Both the position numbers and the translations under genes were made by a program. Below the pieces are notes generated by a model, which saw nothing but the letters and a program-made list of their open reading frames with translations, did no database searches and was not told the origin of the DNA. Of a DNA stretch of 64,000 nt, positions 1-7,826 are shown one piece after another. The stretch is taken from assembly GCA_029565675.1 (NCBI GenBank), contig JAKQNP010000004.1, positions 1 to 64,000 of the forward strand. Direction: 5' to 3'. Origin of the DNA: a bacterium. GTDB taxonomy: Bacteria; Zhuqueibacterota; Zhuqueibacteria; Residuimicrobiales; Oceaniaggregativiventaceae. Position 1 is the first letter of the stretch. Each line of letters begins with the position of its first letter.

Positions 1-2156
1 ACCAGTTCGCCGTTGGTGCGCCGGCCGTCCCAGGCGAGCCGATAATCGCCGCCTGGTGCAGCAGCGCGATCAAAGAGCGTTCGAACTTCGCGGCCCAACA
101 AATCGACGATCTTCAAAACGGTTCGCGCATCGCCGTTTTGCGCCAGAGAAAATCGAAAAACAACCTCTGCATTGAAGGGGTTTGGATAGGCAGGATAGAG
201 GGCAAATTGACGCGGAACGGCAGGTGCCGGCGGTTTATCGGATATGCCGGTGGACGACTCGTGCAGCCATTCGATGCTGTTTTGCAAAACCTCTTGTTTC
301 CTGGCGAATCCCGTCACCTGATCGTTGATGCCTTCCAAACCAAAACCATAAAAAACCACCCGGCTGTCCGGGACATCGCTGATCGCCTGTTCAACCCGCA
401 CCGCCGCCGCATCGCCGCGGGTGGTGTCGTAAACCACAAAAACCGTGGCAATGCTGTCGGGCAGCAGGATATCGCACGAGTTCTGATTCCAGGCGCTGTT
501 GCCGCCGGTCAGGGCGAGCAGCGGCATCGTTCGGCCAAGCGGATCGCCGGCCAAACCGTGCAAAATCGGATCCTGAATATTGCGCGCCCACCCGACATGC
601 AAAATTTCCGCCAAAAAGGGGTGGTCCCGTTCCTGCAGACTTGCCGCGATATTTTGCCCGCTGAGCAACAAACTGCCGCCGCGCTGCAGATGCGAGCGCA
701 GGCTGTCGAGCTCGAGATCTGCTAGAATTTCCTCTTTCCGATCACCCGTGAACCAGACAATCGTGCGATCGGAAAATCGCGGCATCACCTGATCCGCCGC
801 ACCGCGTTCTTTTTTATCCCAGTGCACATAGGTGCGGCCGATTTTGCTCAGAGCGTCGGTATAAAAGAATTCATAACGACTGCTGCCATCGTCGTCGACC
901 AGCAGCACTTCAGCGGTTTCCATTTCGATATCGATGGTGGTCTCACGGTCGGACTGGATCACGATCTCTTGCGCAATATCGGTTACCGGATAAGGGATCT
1001 GTGGCAGCACTCGCAGGCGATCATAGCGGGTGGTGGCCGGATGGGTCGTCGGCAGGTCTTCGAAGCGGTAGATCCCGTTGGTGTCAGTCGTTGTGGTGCG
1101 GAAAAGCTCATCGCCGATAAAAAGTTCGACTTGTGCCAGAACCGCACCACCGGTTTGGCGGTCGCGAACCGCACCCTGCAGAATGCTGAGCGGCAAGGGC
1201 TGCATCACAAAATCGACGGCAATCCTTTCCTGATCGGTAAAATGAACCAGGGTGGTTTCAGAAGGCGCGTAACCAAACAGAGAGAGAGAAACGGCGAACA
1301 GGCTGTCCACCACCGGCGCTTCATAACCGCCGTTGAATTTGCTCCTGACCACAGACACAGCGATGGTGTCTTTGGGAGTGACGGTGTCATGCAAATAAAT
1401 CGGTGCATGGGAAATGGCGGCGCCGGTGGTGCCGTCCATCACCAGGCCTTCGATCGTCCATTTCGGATAGATCTGTGTCAACCCGGCCACGTCATCGGGC
1501 TGCAGAACGCGTTTGCGGCTGTTGGGGGCAACTGCATAATACATCACCGCATTGCGCACCACCGGTCCGCAGCCGGAATTGGCTGAGCTGATATCCCTCT
1601 TGCCGCCGCAATGATCGAGCCCGAGATGGTGGCCGAATTCGTGCAGCGCCACGGTTTCGATGTCAAAGGCGTTTTGACCGCCATCAACGGTCCACTGGTA
1701 GTCGCGCGCGTTGAAAACCATATCGGAATCAAAAGAGCGATAACCCAGAGCATCGAAGCGAGTCAGGGTACGTGAAAACGCCAAAACCGTGGTGCCGACG
1801 GTAAAATTTTCTCCCCGCACATCGAAAACGACAATATTGATCTCATCGTTGCCGGAAGTGTTCTGCGCTGTGGTGCCGGCAAAGGAAAAGGAGAAATAAG
1901 CCGAAGGAACGTCTGTCCACGTCTGCATTGCCCGTTTGACCGCATCGATGGTCAAATCTCCGGGAGCCTGTGCAGAACCGGTTTGATTGATGGTAATCGG
2001 CACCGGCAGAGTTGAGGGGTGCCACCAACGCACCAGCCCATCGCAGCAGCGCGTCTGGCCATCGAGCCAGCCGGTATAGCGAATGATACAAAACGACCAG
2101 CTGGTGCCGGCAGAGATCAATACAAGAACAAGCAAAATAACAGTTTTTATTTTCAT
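1..2156 (-). CDS. Matrixin-like zinc metalloprotease with T9SS-type C-terminal domain (3' end cut by window)
   Basis: Secreted zinc endopeptidase, translated by hand because the frame runs off the left edge. An N-terminal signal peptide (about residues 1-20) is followed by a catalytic domain with HEFGHHLGLDH at residues 172-182 and a following Met-turn (AVMYY), the HExxHxxGxxH signature of metzincins. Two carboxypeptidase-regulatory-like beta domains follow, then a segment beginning VLLVDDDGS that resembles one in the lipoprotein at 7827-9557. The last visible residues (YPAYPNPFNAEVVFRFSL, then LAWDGRRTNGE) are the start of a FlgD-like/T9SS type A sorting domain, so the protein is probably exported by T9SS and anchored or released at the surface. 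The ATG at 2154-2156 overlaps the stop of the upstream gene as ATGA, which indicates translational coupling. Confidence 0.85.
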   Translation of the reverse strand, partial: MKIKTVILLVLVLISAGTSWSFCIIRYTGWLDGQTRCCDGLVRWWHPSTLPVPITINQTGSAQAPGDLTIDAVKRAMQTWTDVPSAYFSFSFAGTTAQNTSGNDEINIVVFDVRGENFTVGTTVLAFSRTLTRFDALGYRSFDSDMVFNARDYQWTVDGGQNAFDIETVALHEFGHHLGLDHCGGKRDISSANSGCGPVVRNAVMYYAVAPNSRKRVLQPDDVAGLTQIYPKWTIEGLVMDGTTGAAISHAPIYLHDTVTPKDTIAVSVVRSKFNGGYEAPVVDSLFAVSLSLFGYAPSETTLVHFTDQERIAVDFVMQPLPLSILQGAVRDRQTGGAVLAQVELFIGDELFRTTTTDTNGIYRFEDLPTTHPATTRYDRLRVLPQIPYPVTDIAQEIVIQSDRETTIDIEMETAEVLLVDDDGSSRYEFFYTDALSKIGRTYVHWDKKERGAADQVMPRFSDRTIVWFTGDRKEEILADLELDSLRSHLQRGGSLLLSGQNIAASLQERDHPFLAEILHVGWARNIQDPILHGLAGDPLGRTMPLLALTGGNSAWNQNSCDILLPDSIATVFVVYDTTRGDAAAVRVEQAISDVPDSRVVFYGFGLEGINDQVTGFARKQEVLQNSIEWLHESSTGISDKPPAPAVPRQFALYPAYPNPFNAEVVFRFSLAQNGDARTVLKIVDLLGREVRTLFDRAAAPGGDYRLAWDGRRTNGEL

Positions 2157-2647
2157 TTGAGATATTCCGCAACCATTTTCATAAAAGCGTTCAGCGGCTG
2201 GGGTTTGATTCCTGTACCGCTCACCATGCTGTTTTGCTCATCGGCTGCAACACGAAATATACCCTGCGCCCAATCGATCAAGCCATAATACTCGCTGTCC
2301 GGGTAGGGACCAAGGAAGACCACCACCCGTTGCCCGATTTCAAACCGCGGCATGCCGTGCACCTGCGATTCGATGTCGCCTACCCGGCCACCGAGATGGC
2401 GCATCTGAATCTGGGCTCGGCCGGTCGTATTTTTCACTGCCTGCTCGATTTCCAGGGTGGTAAAAGTATAGATCTCCCTTCCCTGCTCATCCCAGGCGCA
2501 GTATTGGTCGACCACCTGACCGGCAGCGATCAATGCGGCACGGTGCGCGACCTGCTCAAGGTTGACCTGCTCTTGCACACCCGCAGCGGCAACCAAGGGC
2601 TGCGCCAACAGAACAGCAAACAAAAGGAACAGCAATTCGACTCTCAT
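2153..2647 (-). CDS. Small secreted protein coupled to the metalloprotease
   Basis: 164-residue protein with a clear Sec signal peptide (hydrophobic to about residue 20, then AAAG). I do not recognise the family. The mature part is rich in beta-prone segments and contains RVVVFLGPYPDSEYYGL, which resembles small secreted proteins found next to matrixin-type proteases, but I cannot assign a fold. The ATG at 2647 is chosen over the in-frame TTG at 2650; AAGGG lies upstream. Its stop overlaps the protease start as ATGA, so the two are almost certainly made together. It could be an inhibitor, chaperone or pro-domain-like partner; that is inference only. Confidence 0.7.
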   Translation of the reverse strand: MRVELLFLLFAVLLAQPLVAAAGVQEQVNLEQVAHRAALIAAGQVVDQYCAWDEQGREIYTFTTLEIEQAVKNTTGRAQIQMRHLGGRVGDIESQVHGMPRFEIGQRVVVFLGPYPDSEYYGLIDWAQGIFRVAADEQNSMVSGTGIKPQPLNAFMKMVAEYLK

Positions 2648-2882
2648 CAAGCGTTTTCCCTTAAAAATCTACTCTTTTCCTTTCACCAAACGATGACCAC
2701 GTGATGGTGTTCCCGAAGGGGATCTCGCCTATGTAAATCTGTGAACAGCAAATCCGGATTATCCAATTTACACAGAAACAATCAGTGATGTTCCGTCTGA
2801 CGACTGGATATCATTGAAATAATAAAAGGTAAATTAAGAATAAATTTAAAGATCATCCAGTACTTTTTTTAAAGCTACAAGG

Positions 2883-2948
2883 CAGATTCGGCGTTAATCG
2901 AATAAAATAACATTCAATCGCCTGTTCTTCAAGCGGTTGCGAAAAGGG
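2883..2948 (+). repeat. Partial dispersed palindromic element (copy A, left part only)
   Basis: Begins CAGATTCGGCGTTAATCGAA and ends GCGGTTGCGAAAAGGG. It matches copy B base for base at most positions at a 78-bp offset, but lacks the right-end hairpin, so it is a truncated or tandemly duplicated left half. Confidence 0.75.
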
Positions 2949-2960
2949 CACTTCCACCCC

Positions 2961-3097
2961 CAGATTCGGTGTTAACCGAATCAAAAAACATTCAATCGCT
3001 TATTCTTGATGCGGTTGCGAAAAGGTCGCTTTTCACTCAACGCGCATTGCCACCAGATTGATTTTCTTTAAGATCCGGTGCTGCGCACCGAATCCGG
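2961..3097 (+). repeat. Dispersed palindromic (MITE-like) element, copy B
   Basis: Left end contains the perfect hairpin GATTCGGT-GTTA-ACCGAATC (2963-2982). Right end GATCCGGTGCTGCGCACCGAATCCGG (split here: GATCCGGTGC, TGC, GCACCGAATCCGG) ends at 3097. Read on the minus strand the right end starts CCGGATTCGGTGC, an inverted copy of the left terminus CAGATTCGGTG. Length 137 bp, close to copy C (134 bp). Confidence 0.75.
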
Positions 3098-3291
3098 GTT
3101 CACCCTTTGTGTATGGCTATTGACAACTGTTGAATAGATGGTTAACACGAAGGAAATGCACAACATCCGGCAATGGTGGAAGATGATGTATCTCTGCCGG
3201 AGAAGGAAAAAGCGATGCGAGTCCGGTGATCCTCAAGAGCGGCAACTGATTACAAGCCTGTCAACCGTCTATGCCTCTCCAGAGGACGGAG

Positions 3292-3329
3292 AAAAAAAAG
3301 AGAGGGAATTCGATGAATTCCCTCTCTTT
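3292..3329 (-). terminator. Intrinsic terminator of the first BNR-type gene
   Basis: Perfect 15-bp arms AAAGAGAGGGAATTC (3297-3311) and GAATTCCCTCTCTTT (3315-3329) with a 3-nt loop. On the minus strand the stem is followed by a run of eight T, 22 bp after the stop codon at 3351. Confidence 0.9.
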
Positions 3330-3350
3330 GCGAACTATAGACAAAGGCAC

Positions 3351-5150
3351 TTATTTCATCAGCGTCATCTTGCGGGTCAGTGTGGTGTTGCCCGCTTCGA
3401 GGCGATAGAAATAGAGGCCGCTGGACAGCGACGAGGCATTCCAGGTCGCTTCATGCGTACCGGCATTCAGATAGCCGTCAGCCAGCACGGCGACTCTTTC
3501 GCCCAGCATGTTGTAAACGGTCAATTTGACCAGGCTGTTCTTCTCCAGCGAGAAGCGGATAGCGGTGCTGGGGTTGAAAGGGTTCGGATAGTTCTGTTCC
3601 AGCTGATAAGAAGCCGGCACCGAGGAGACTTGTTTGACTGAGCTCGGCCCGGTATAGGGCTCGGTCGAAGGAATGTCGGCTTTCAGCACCAAATAATCCT
3701 GCAGGCCCAGCGGGGTTTCGCCCTGCAGAGCCGAGCCGGCAGCGGTGGAGGTTTGGTAAAGTATATTGAGTTTGCCCGCCTCGTTCCAGTTGGACAGGAA
3801 AGAATAGCGGTCGTCTATATCGCTGCTGTTGGTCAGATTGACCGGTTCACCCCACTGCAGACCGTCGTCAGCGGAAGCGACTGCCCAGATTTCACCGTAG
3901 GCGATATTGGACACCGGATCGAGAGTGGTTGAATCGCCGGTGAAACCGGTAAAAGTCATGATCAGGGTGCCGTTTTCGTCTACACCGAGCTTGGGCCAGT
4001 CGATCGCCAGGTGATTGCCACCAAAATCACCGCTGCCGATATCGCCGGCGAAATGGATCGAATCCCACTGCACAGCGACTGTGGGTTCACCATTGTTGAC
4101 GCTTTCCGCCCAGTGCATCAGGCGCAGGCTGTCATAAAAGTAACTGATGGATGGATTGTCGCCATGTTCGGTATCATCGACCATGGTCCAGGCGACATGC
4201 AGTTCTTCGCCGACGTACACGGCGCTGAAACCGACCCAAAACGCTGGCAGAGTTTCCATAGTGGTGTCATTGGGGAAACTGGTGATAATATAAGGCTCGC
4301 CAAAGGTCATGCCGCCATCAGTGGAGGTCATGGCCACGATATTGTTGTCACCCCACTGATCGTATTTACCGGCGTCCTGGCCGTTGATCAAGAGCGTCGT
4401 GACTTTGCCGCCGGCGCTGCGCACGGTTACCGGGGTGGTCTCGTTGTCGACCAAGGGGAACAGCGGCTGAACCTCACCAAAACCGCCGGTGGTGGGATTG
4501 ACCCAATTCCAGAAGGCAGTGGTGGCATCGGCATTGTTGTAGCCGGTAAAGAAAATGCGATCATCAGCCGGGGCAACCACTTGCGGCCAGATTGCCTGGG
4601 TTGCGGGTCGCGGTGCAATGAATTCTGTAAAAATGCCAAAACCGGCCAGAGCATCGACAAACACTGAAATCCCATTGGCAAACCCGGCGGGAGCCGTGTG
4701 GGATGAGATCACTGCACTGCCGCTGGGAGTGTAATCCATCGACGGAAAACCAGCGCGACGGGGTTCGGCCTTGCCGATGTAGGTCCAGCTTGCGCCGTAA
4801 TCATCGGAAAACGAATAGTAGGATCCGCGAGTATCTCCGAGGCCGGCACCGGATTCATCGGTGGCGCCCATATAAATGGCATGCGCCAAACCATCGGGTT
4901 GAATCTGCAACATCTTCTGGTCGCCGCCGTTTGCCTGCCAGTCAAAACGAGTGGTGGTTGGATCACCGACAATCGACACGCCGGGCGATTGCGAAACCTT
5001 GCTGATTTTGTTCAAATCGACCTGCGGCAGCGTGCTCTTGGCTTCATCAACAACCACTACCGGTGTTGCATGATGCATTTTAACCTTTGCGGCAAATGCA
5101 GCGCTGCTGAAAAGGAAACCAACCAACAACAACAGAGTAACTCTTTTCAT
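3351..5150 (-). CDS. BNR/sialidase-like propeller protein with T9SS sorting domain (paralogue 1)
   Basis: 599 residues: signal peptide (1-20, ending AAFAA), a central region with Asp-box-like motifs typical of sialidase-fold beta propellers (SDDYGASWTY, TSTDGGMTFGE, SADDGLQWGE), and a C-terminal T9SS type A domain (QLEQNYPNPFNPSTAIRF to LTRKMTLMK). Sialidase catalytic Arg/Tyr residues were not identified, so enzymatic activity is not claimed; a surface binding or structural role is as likely. The start has GGAGGAAAAATC upstream of ATG. It is the downstream member of a tandem pair with 5821-7614 and shares almost the whole last 116 residues (three differences), while the rest is clearly more diverged. 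It has its own long leader and strong terminator, suggesting independent expression. Confidence 0.85.
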   Translation of the reverse strand: MKRVTLLLLVGFLFSSAAFAAKVKMHHATPVVVVDEAKSTLPQVDLNKISKVSQSPGVSIVGDPTTTRFDWQANGGDQKMLQIQPDGLAHAIYMGATDESGAGLGDTRGSYYSFSDDYGASWTYIGKAEPRRAGFPSMDYTPSGSAVISSHTAPAGFANGISVFVDALAGFGIFTEFIAPRPATQAIWPQVVAPADDRIFFTGYNNADATTAFWNWVNPTTGGFGEVQPLFPLVDNETTPVTVRSAGGKVTTLLINGQDAGKYDQWGDNNIVAMTSTDGGMTFGEPYIITSFPNDTTMETLPAFWVGFSAVYVGEELHVAWTMVDDTEHGDNPSISYFYDSLRLMHWAESVNNGEPTVAVQWDSIHFAGDIGSGDFGGNHLAIDWPKLGVDENGTLIMTFTGFTGDSTTLDPVSNIAYGEIWAVASADDGLQWGEPVNLTNSSDIDDRYSFLSNWNEAGKLNILYQTSTAAGSALQGETPLGLQDYLVLKADIPSTEPYTGPSSVKQVSSVPASYQLEQNYPNPFNPSTAIRFSLEKNSLVKLTVYNMLGERVAVLADGYLNAGTHEATWNASSLSSGLYFYRLEAGNTTLTRKMTLMK

Positions 5151-5761
5151 GATTTTTCCTCCGAGTTCGGTGTAACAAGATGCAGAGATGGTTTTGTGTA
5201 AAGATCTGCAAAGAGTTGCTAAAGAGATTGCATTGAATTTACTTCAGGCGCGACAGCTGCTCCTGCAGTACCTTTTTCTTTTTACGCGTTTTGCTCCCTT
5301 GATGTTGGTTTTCACCTCCCTTCATCATCTAAAATCACGCTGCAGCCTTTCTTTTTAAGATTTCTGTTTTTTGGAGTATTGCAACTCACCTCTTGCTCGA
5401 CATTCGGTTGATCGCATTTAATTTATTAATCAAATCGGCACAGTCGTGTCTCTTTTGATGAAAGAACACGAGCAGTATTGGCAAATTTCCTAATAAAGTA
5501 CTGATAAAAATGGAGATCGGCAAACATTTTTTATTTTTAAAATGGTAAATGGTTTCGGTACCCTTTACGCAGAGCCAAATATCTTGTCTCTGCCTCCTAG
5601 AAAACGATGTAAACCATAAAGTTCTAAAGGGTACCAACTCAGCTGCAGTATGCCTCTGTGATGGAGAGTGCGACCTCTGATTTCAATTCATCTCCCCGCC
5701 GTTTTCTTCCGAGCTGACAACCACAGCGCTCCTGTGCAACAACTATAGACCAATCTTTGGG
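5151..5761. other. Long leader/intergenic region between the two BNR-type paralogues
   Basis: About 610 bp with no supported gene; an 83-codon minus-strand frame at 5386-5637 is rich in Phe, Lys and Arg and lacks a ribosome site. The region contains an 11-bp inverted repeat, GGTACCCTTTA (5557-5567) and TAAAGGGTACC (5625-5635), and probably the promoter of the gene at 3351-5150. Confidence 0.5.
5557..5635. repeat. Inverted repeat with 11-bp arms
   Basis: GGTACCCTTTA at 5557-5567 pairs with TAAAGGGTACC at 5625-5635 across 57 bp, upstream of the minus-strand gene at 3351-5150. It could be a leader structure or an operator pair; the sequence does not decide. Confidence 0.5.
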
Positions 5762-5799
5762 AAAAAAAAAGAGAGGGGAAAAAGAGCATCCCCTCTCTT
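5762..5799 (-). terminator. Intrinsic terminator of the second BNR-type gene
   Basis: Arms AAGAGAGGGG (5769-5778) and CCCCTCTCTT (5790-5799), 11-nt loop, with nine T on the minus strand after the stem. It closely resembles the terminator of the paralogue at 3292-3329, so the duplicated unit included its terminator. Confidence 0.88.
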
Positions 5800-5820
5800 C
5801 CGCTTGTATTTTGTCACATT

Positions 5821-7614
5821 TTATTTCATCAGCGTCATCTTGCGGGTCAGCGTGGTGTTGCCCGCTTCGAGGCGATAGAAATAGAGGCCGCTGGACAGCG
5901 ATGCGGCGTTCCAGGTCGCTTCATGCGTGCCGGCATTCAGATAGCCATCGGCCAGCACGGCGACTCTTTCGCCCAGCATGTTGTAGACGGTCAGTTTGAC
6001 CAGGCTGTTCTTCTCCAGCGAGAAACGGATGGCGGTGCTGGGGTTGAACGGGTTCGGATAGTTCTGTTCCAGCTGATAGGACGCCGGCACCGAAGAGACT
6101 TGTTTGACTGAATTCGGCCCGATATAGGGCTCGGTCGACGGAATGTCGGCTTTCAGCACCAGATAATCCTGTTCACCCGCACCACCTTCACCCTGGAGGG
6201 CAGAACCGGCGATAGTGGAAGTCTGGTACATAACCGTCAATTTGCCGGCTTCGTTCCAATTGGACAGATAGGGATAGCGATCGTCGATATCGATGCTGTT
6301 GGTCAGATTGACCGGTTCGCCCCACTGCAGTCCGTTGTCGGCAGAGGCAGCGGCCCATATTTCAGCATAAGCATAATTGCTGGCGGGATCGAGATCGGTC
6401 GAATCGCCGACAAAACCGGTAAAGGTAAGAATGATAATACCGTTTTCATCCACTCCGATCTTGGGCCAGTCGATATTGATATGGTTGGAACCCTGGTCAC
6501 CTGAGCCTAGATTACCGGCGAAATGGAGTGAATCCCAGCGAACGGCGACCGTGGGTTCGCCATCGTTGACACTCTCCGCCCAATGCATAAGGCAAAGAGT
6601 GTCAAAATAGAAGGAAATCCCATCTTCGGTAGGTGCGATATCCTCAACCTGGGTCCATGTCACGTGCAGCTCTTCGCCGACATAAACCGCAGAGATTCCG
6701 AGCCACAAGCTGGGCATCGATTCCAGAGAAGTATCGGCGGGCAAACTGGTGATCATGTAGGGTTCACCAAAAGTACGGCCAAAATCTGTTGAAGTCATAG
6801 CGATGATGTTGTTTTCACCCCACTGGCCCAGCTTGGCGATATCCAGACCCTGAATCAACAAGGTCGTCACTTTGCCGCCTTCGCTGCGCACCGTGCAGCC
6901 GCGGATCTCGTTATCGACCCCAGGAAACATATCCTGGGGCGTACCGAAAGCGCCGGTATTGGGATTGCACCAGTTCCACATATTCCAAACACCATCGGCA
7001 TCTTCGAAGCCCGTATAATAAACATAGTCGTCGGTTGGGGAAACAACCATGGGCCAGGTGAATTCTCTGCCGCTGCGCGGATGAGTGAATTCGGTAAAAA
7101 TCCCAAAACCCGCCAGGGCATCGACAAAAATAGACGGACCAAGTATTGACCCGGCAGGCGCGCTGTGCGATGCAACCACAGCGCTGCCCATGCTGTTGGC
7201 GTCTAAACTGTGGTAACCGGATCGACGCGGTTCGACACGGCCGATATAGGTCCACGTGGCACCATAATCATCCGAATAAGAATAATAGGAGCCGCGCTGG
7301 GCGCTGGTTCCGGCGCCGGAAGGATCCGCATCACCCATGTAGGCGACATGTCCTGAGCCATCGGGAAAAATCATCAGATGCTTCTCGTCGCCACCGTTGG
7401 ATTGCCAGTCGTAATAAATGGTTGTCGGATCACCGACGATCGACACTCCGGGCGATTGTGAAATTTTTTGCATCTGCATGAAACCGGGTTGTGGTTCAGC
7501 GTTTTTGCCTTCCTGCAAGATCACGGCTTTTTTGTGTTGAATGTTGCTTTTAGCACCGAACGCTGCTCCGGCAAACAAAAAGCAGACCAGCAACAGTAAC
7601 GTAACTTTTTTCAT
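5821..7614 (-). CDS. BNR/sialidase-like propeller protein with T9SS sorting domain (paralogue 2)
   Basis: 597 residues with the same plan as the neighbour at 3351-5150: signal peptide (1-20), Asp-box-like motifs (SDDYGATWTY, TSTDFGRTFGE, SADNGLQWGE) and a C-terminal sorting domain ending LTRKMTLMK. The first 480 residues are similar to paralogue 1 throughout but differ at many positions, whereas the last 116 differ at only three. The shared block SQSPGVSIVGDPTT near residue 55 suggests a common functional N-terminal segment. The ATG is preceded by GGAGGATGAGTT. Probably a T9SS-exported surface or secreted protein; ligand unknown. Confidence 0.85.
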   Translation of the reverse strand: MKKVTLLLLVCFLFAGAAFGAKSNIQHKKAVILQEGKNAEPQPGFMQMQKISQSPGVSIVGDPTTIYYDWQSNGGDEKHLMIFPDGSGHVAYMGDADPSGAGTSAQRGSYYSYSDDYGATWTYIGRVEPRRSGYHSLDANSMGSAVVASHSAPAGSILGPSIFVDALAGFGIFTEFTHPRSGREFTWPMVVSPTDDYVYYTGFEDADGVWNMWNWCNPNTGAFGTPQDMFPGVDNEIRGCTVRSEGGKVTTLLIQGLDIAKLGQWGENNIIAMTSTDFGRTFGEPYMITSLPADTSLESMPSLWLGISAVYVGEELHVTWTQVEDIAPTEDGISFYFDTLCLMHWAESVNDGEPTVAVRWDSLHFAGNLGSGDQGSNHINIDWPKIGVDENGIIILTFTGFVGDSTDLDPASNYAYAEIWAAASADNGLQWGEPVNLTNSIDIDDRYPYLSNWNEAGKLTVMYQTSTIAGSALQGEGGAGEQDYLVLKADIPSTEPYIGPNSVKQVSSVPASYQLEQNYPNPFNPSTAIRFSLEKNSLVKLTVYNMLGERVAVLADGYLNAGTHEATWNAASLSSGLYFYRLEAGNTTLTRKMTLMK

Positions 7615-7771
7615 AACTCATCCTCCAGCTGATTGATTCAATGCCTCAGATCGCGTCCCAGTCGGTCAGCGGTGATCGGTGCATAGCTCAATTTTCACCC
7701 ATTTTGCATGCGAGGCGCGGTCGTTGCCTGATCAAGGGTTAGATTGATGCCCGCGTTTGCTACCTTAAGCC

Positions 7772-7806
7772 GATTCTGCGAGCCGGGCAAGCCAGCTCGC
7801 AGAATC
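7772..7806. terminator. Strong hairpin downstream of the lipoprotein gene
   Basis: Perfect 12-bp arms GATTCTGCGAGC (7772-7783) and GCTCGCAGAATC (7795-7806) with an 11-nt loop, 20 bp past the stop at 7827. There is no T run on either side, so it may be a Rho-independent-like stop without tail or an mRNA 3' stabiliser rather than a classical terminator. Confidence 0.55.
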
Positions 7807-7826
7807 AGAGGTCGGGTTAAATCGAA

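Larger units (their letters stand above)
2648..3291. other. Long intergenic stretch carrying the palindromic repeat element
   Basis: No convincing gene. It holds two directly repeated left ends of the dispersed element (2883-2948 and 2961-3026, offset 78 bp) and a right-end hairpin at 3072-3097. The short plus-strand frame beginning at 3138 has no ribosome site or coding character and is not called. Confidence 0.6.

Noticed and set aside
5386-5637. 83-codon minus-strand frame between the BNR-type genes
   Set aside because: No ribosome site, no recognisable product, and it overlaps the inverted repeat in the leader.
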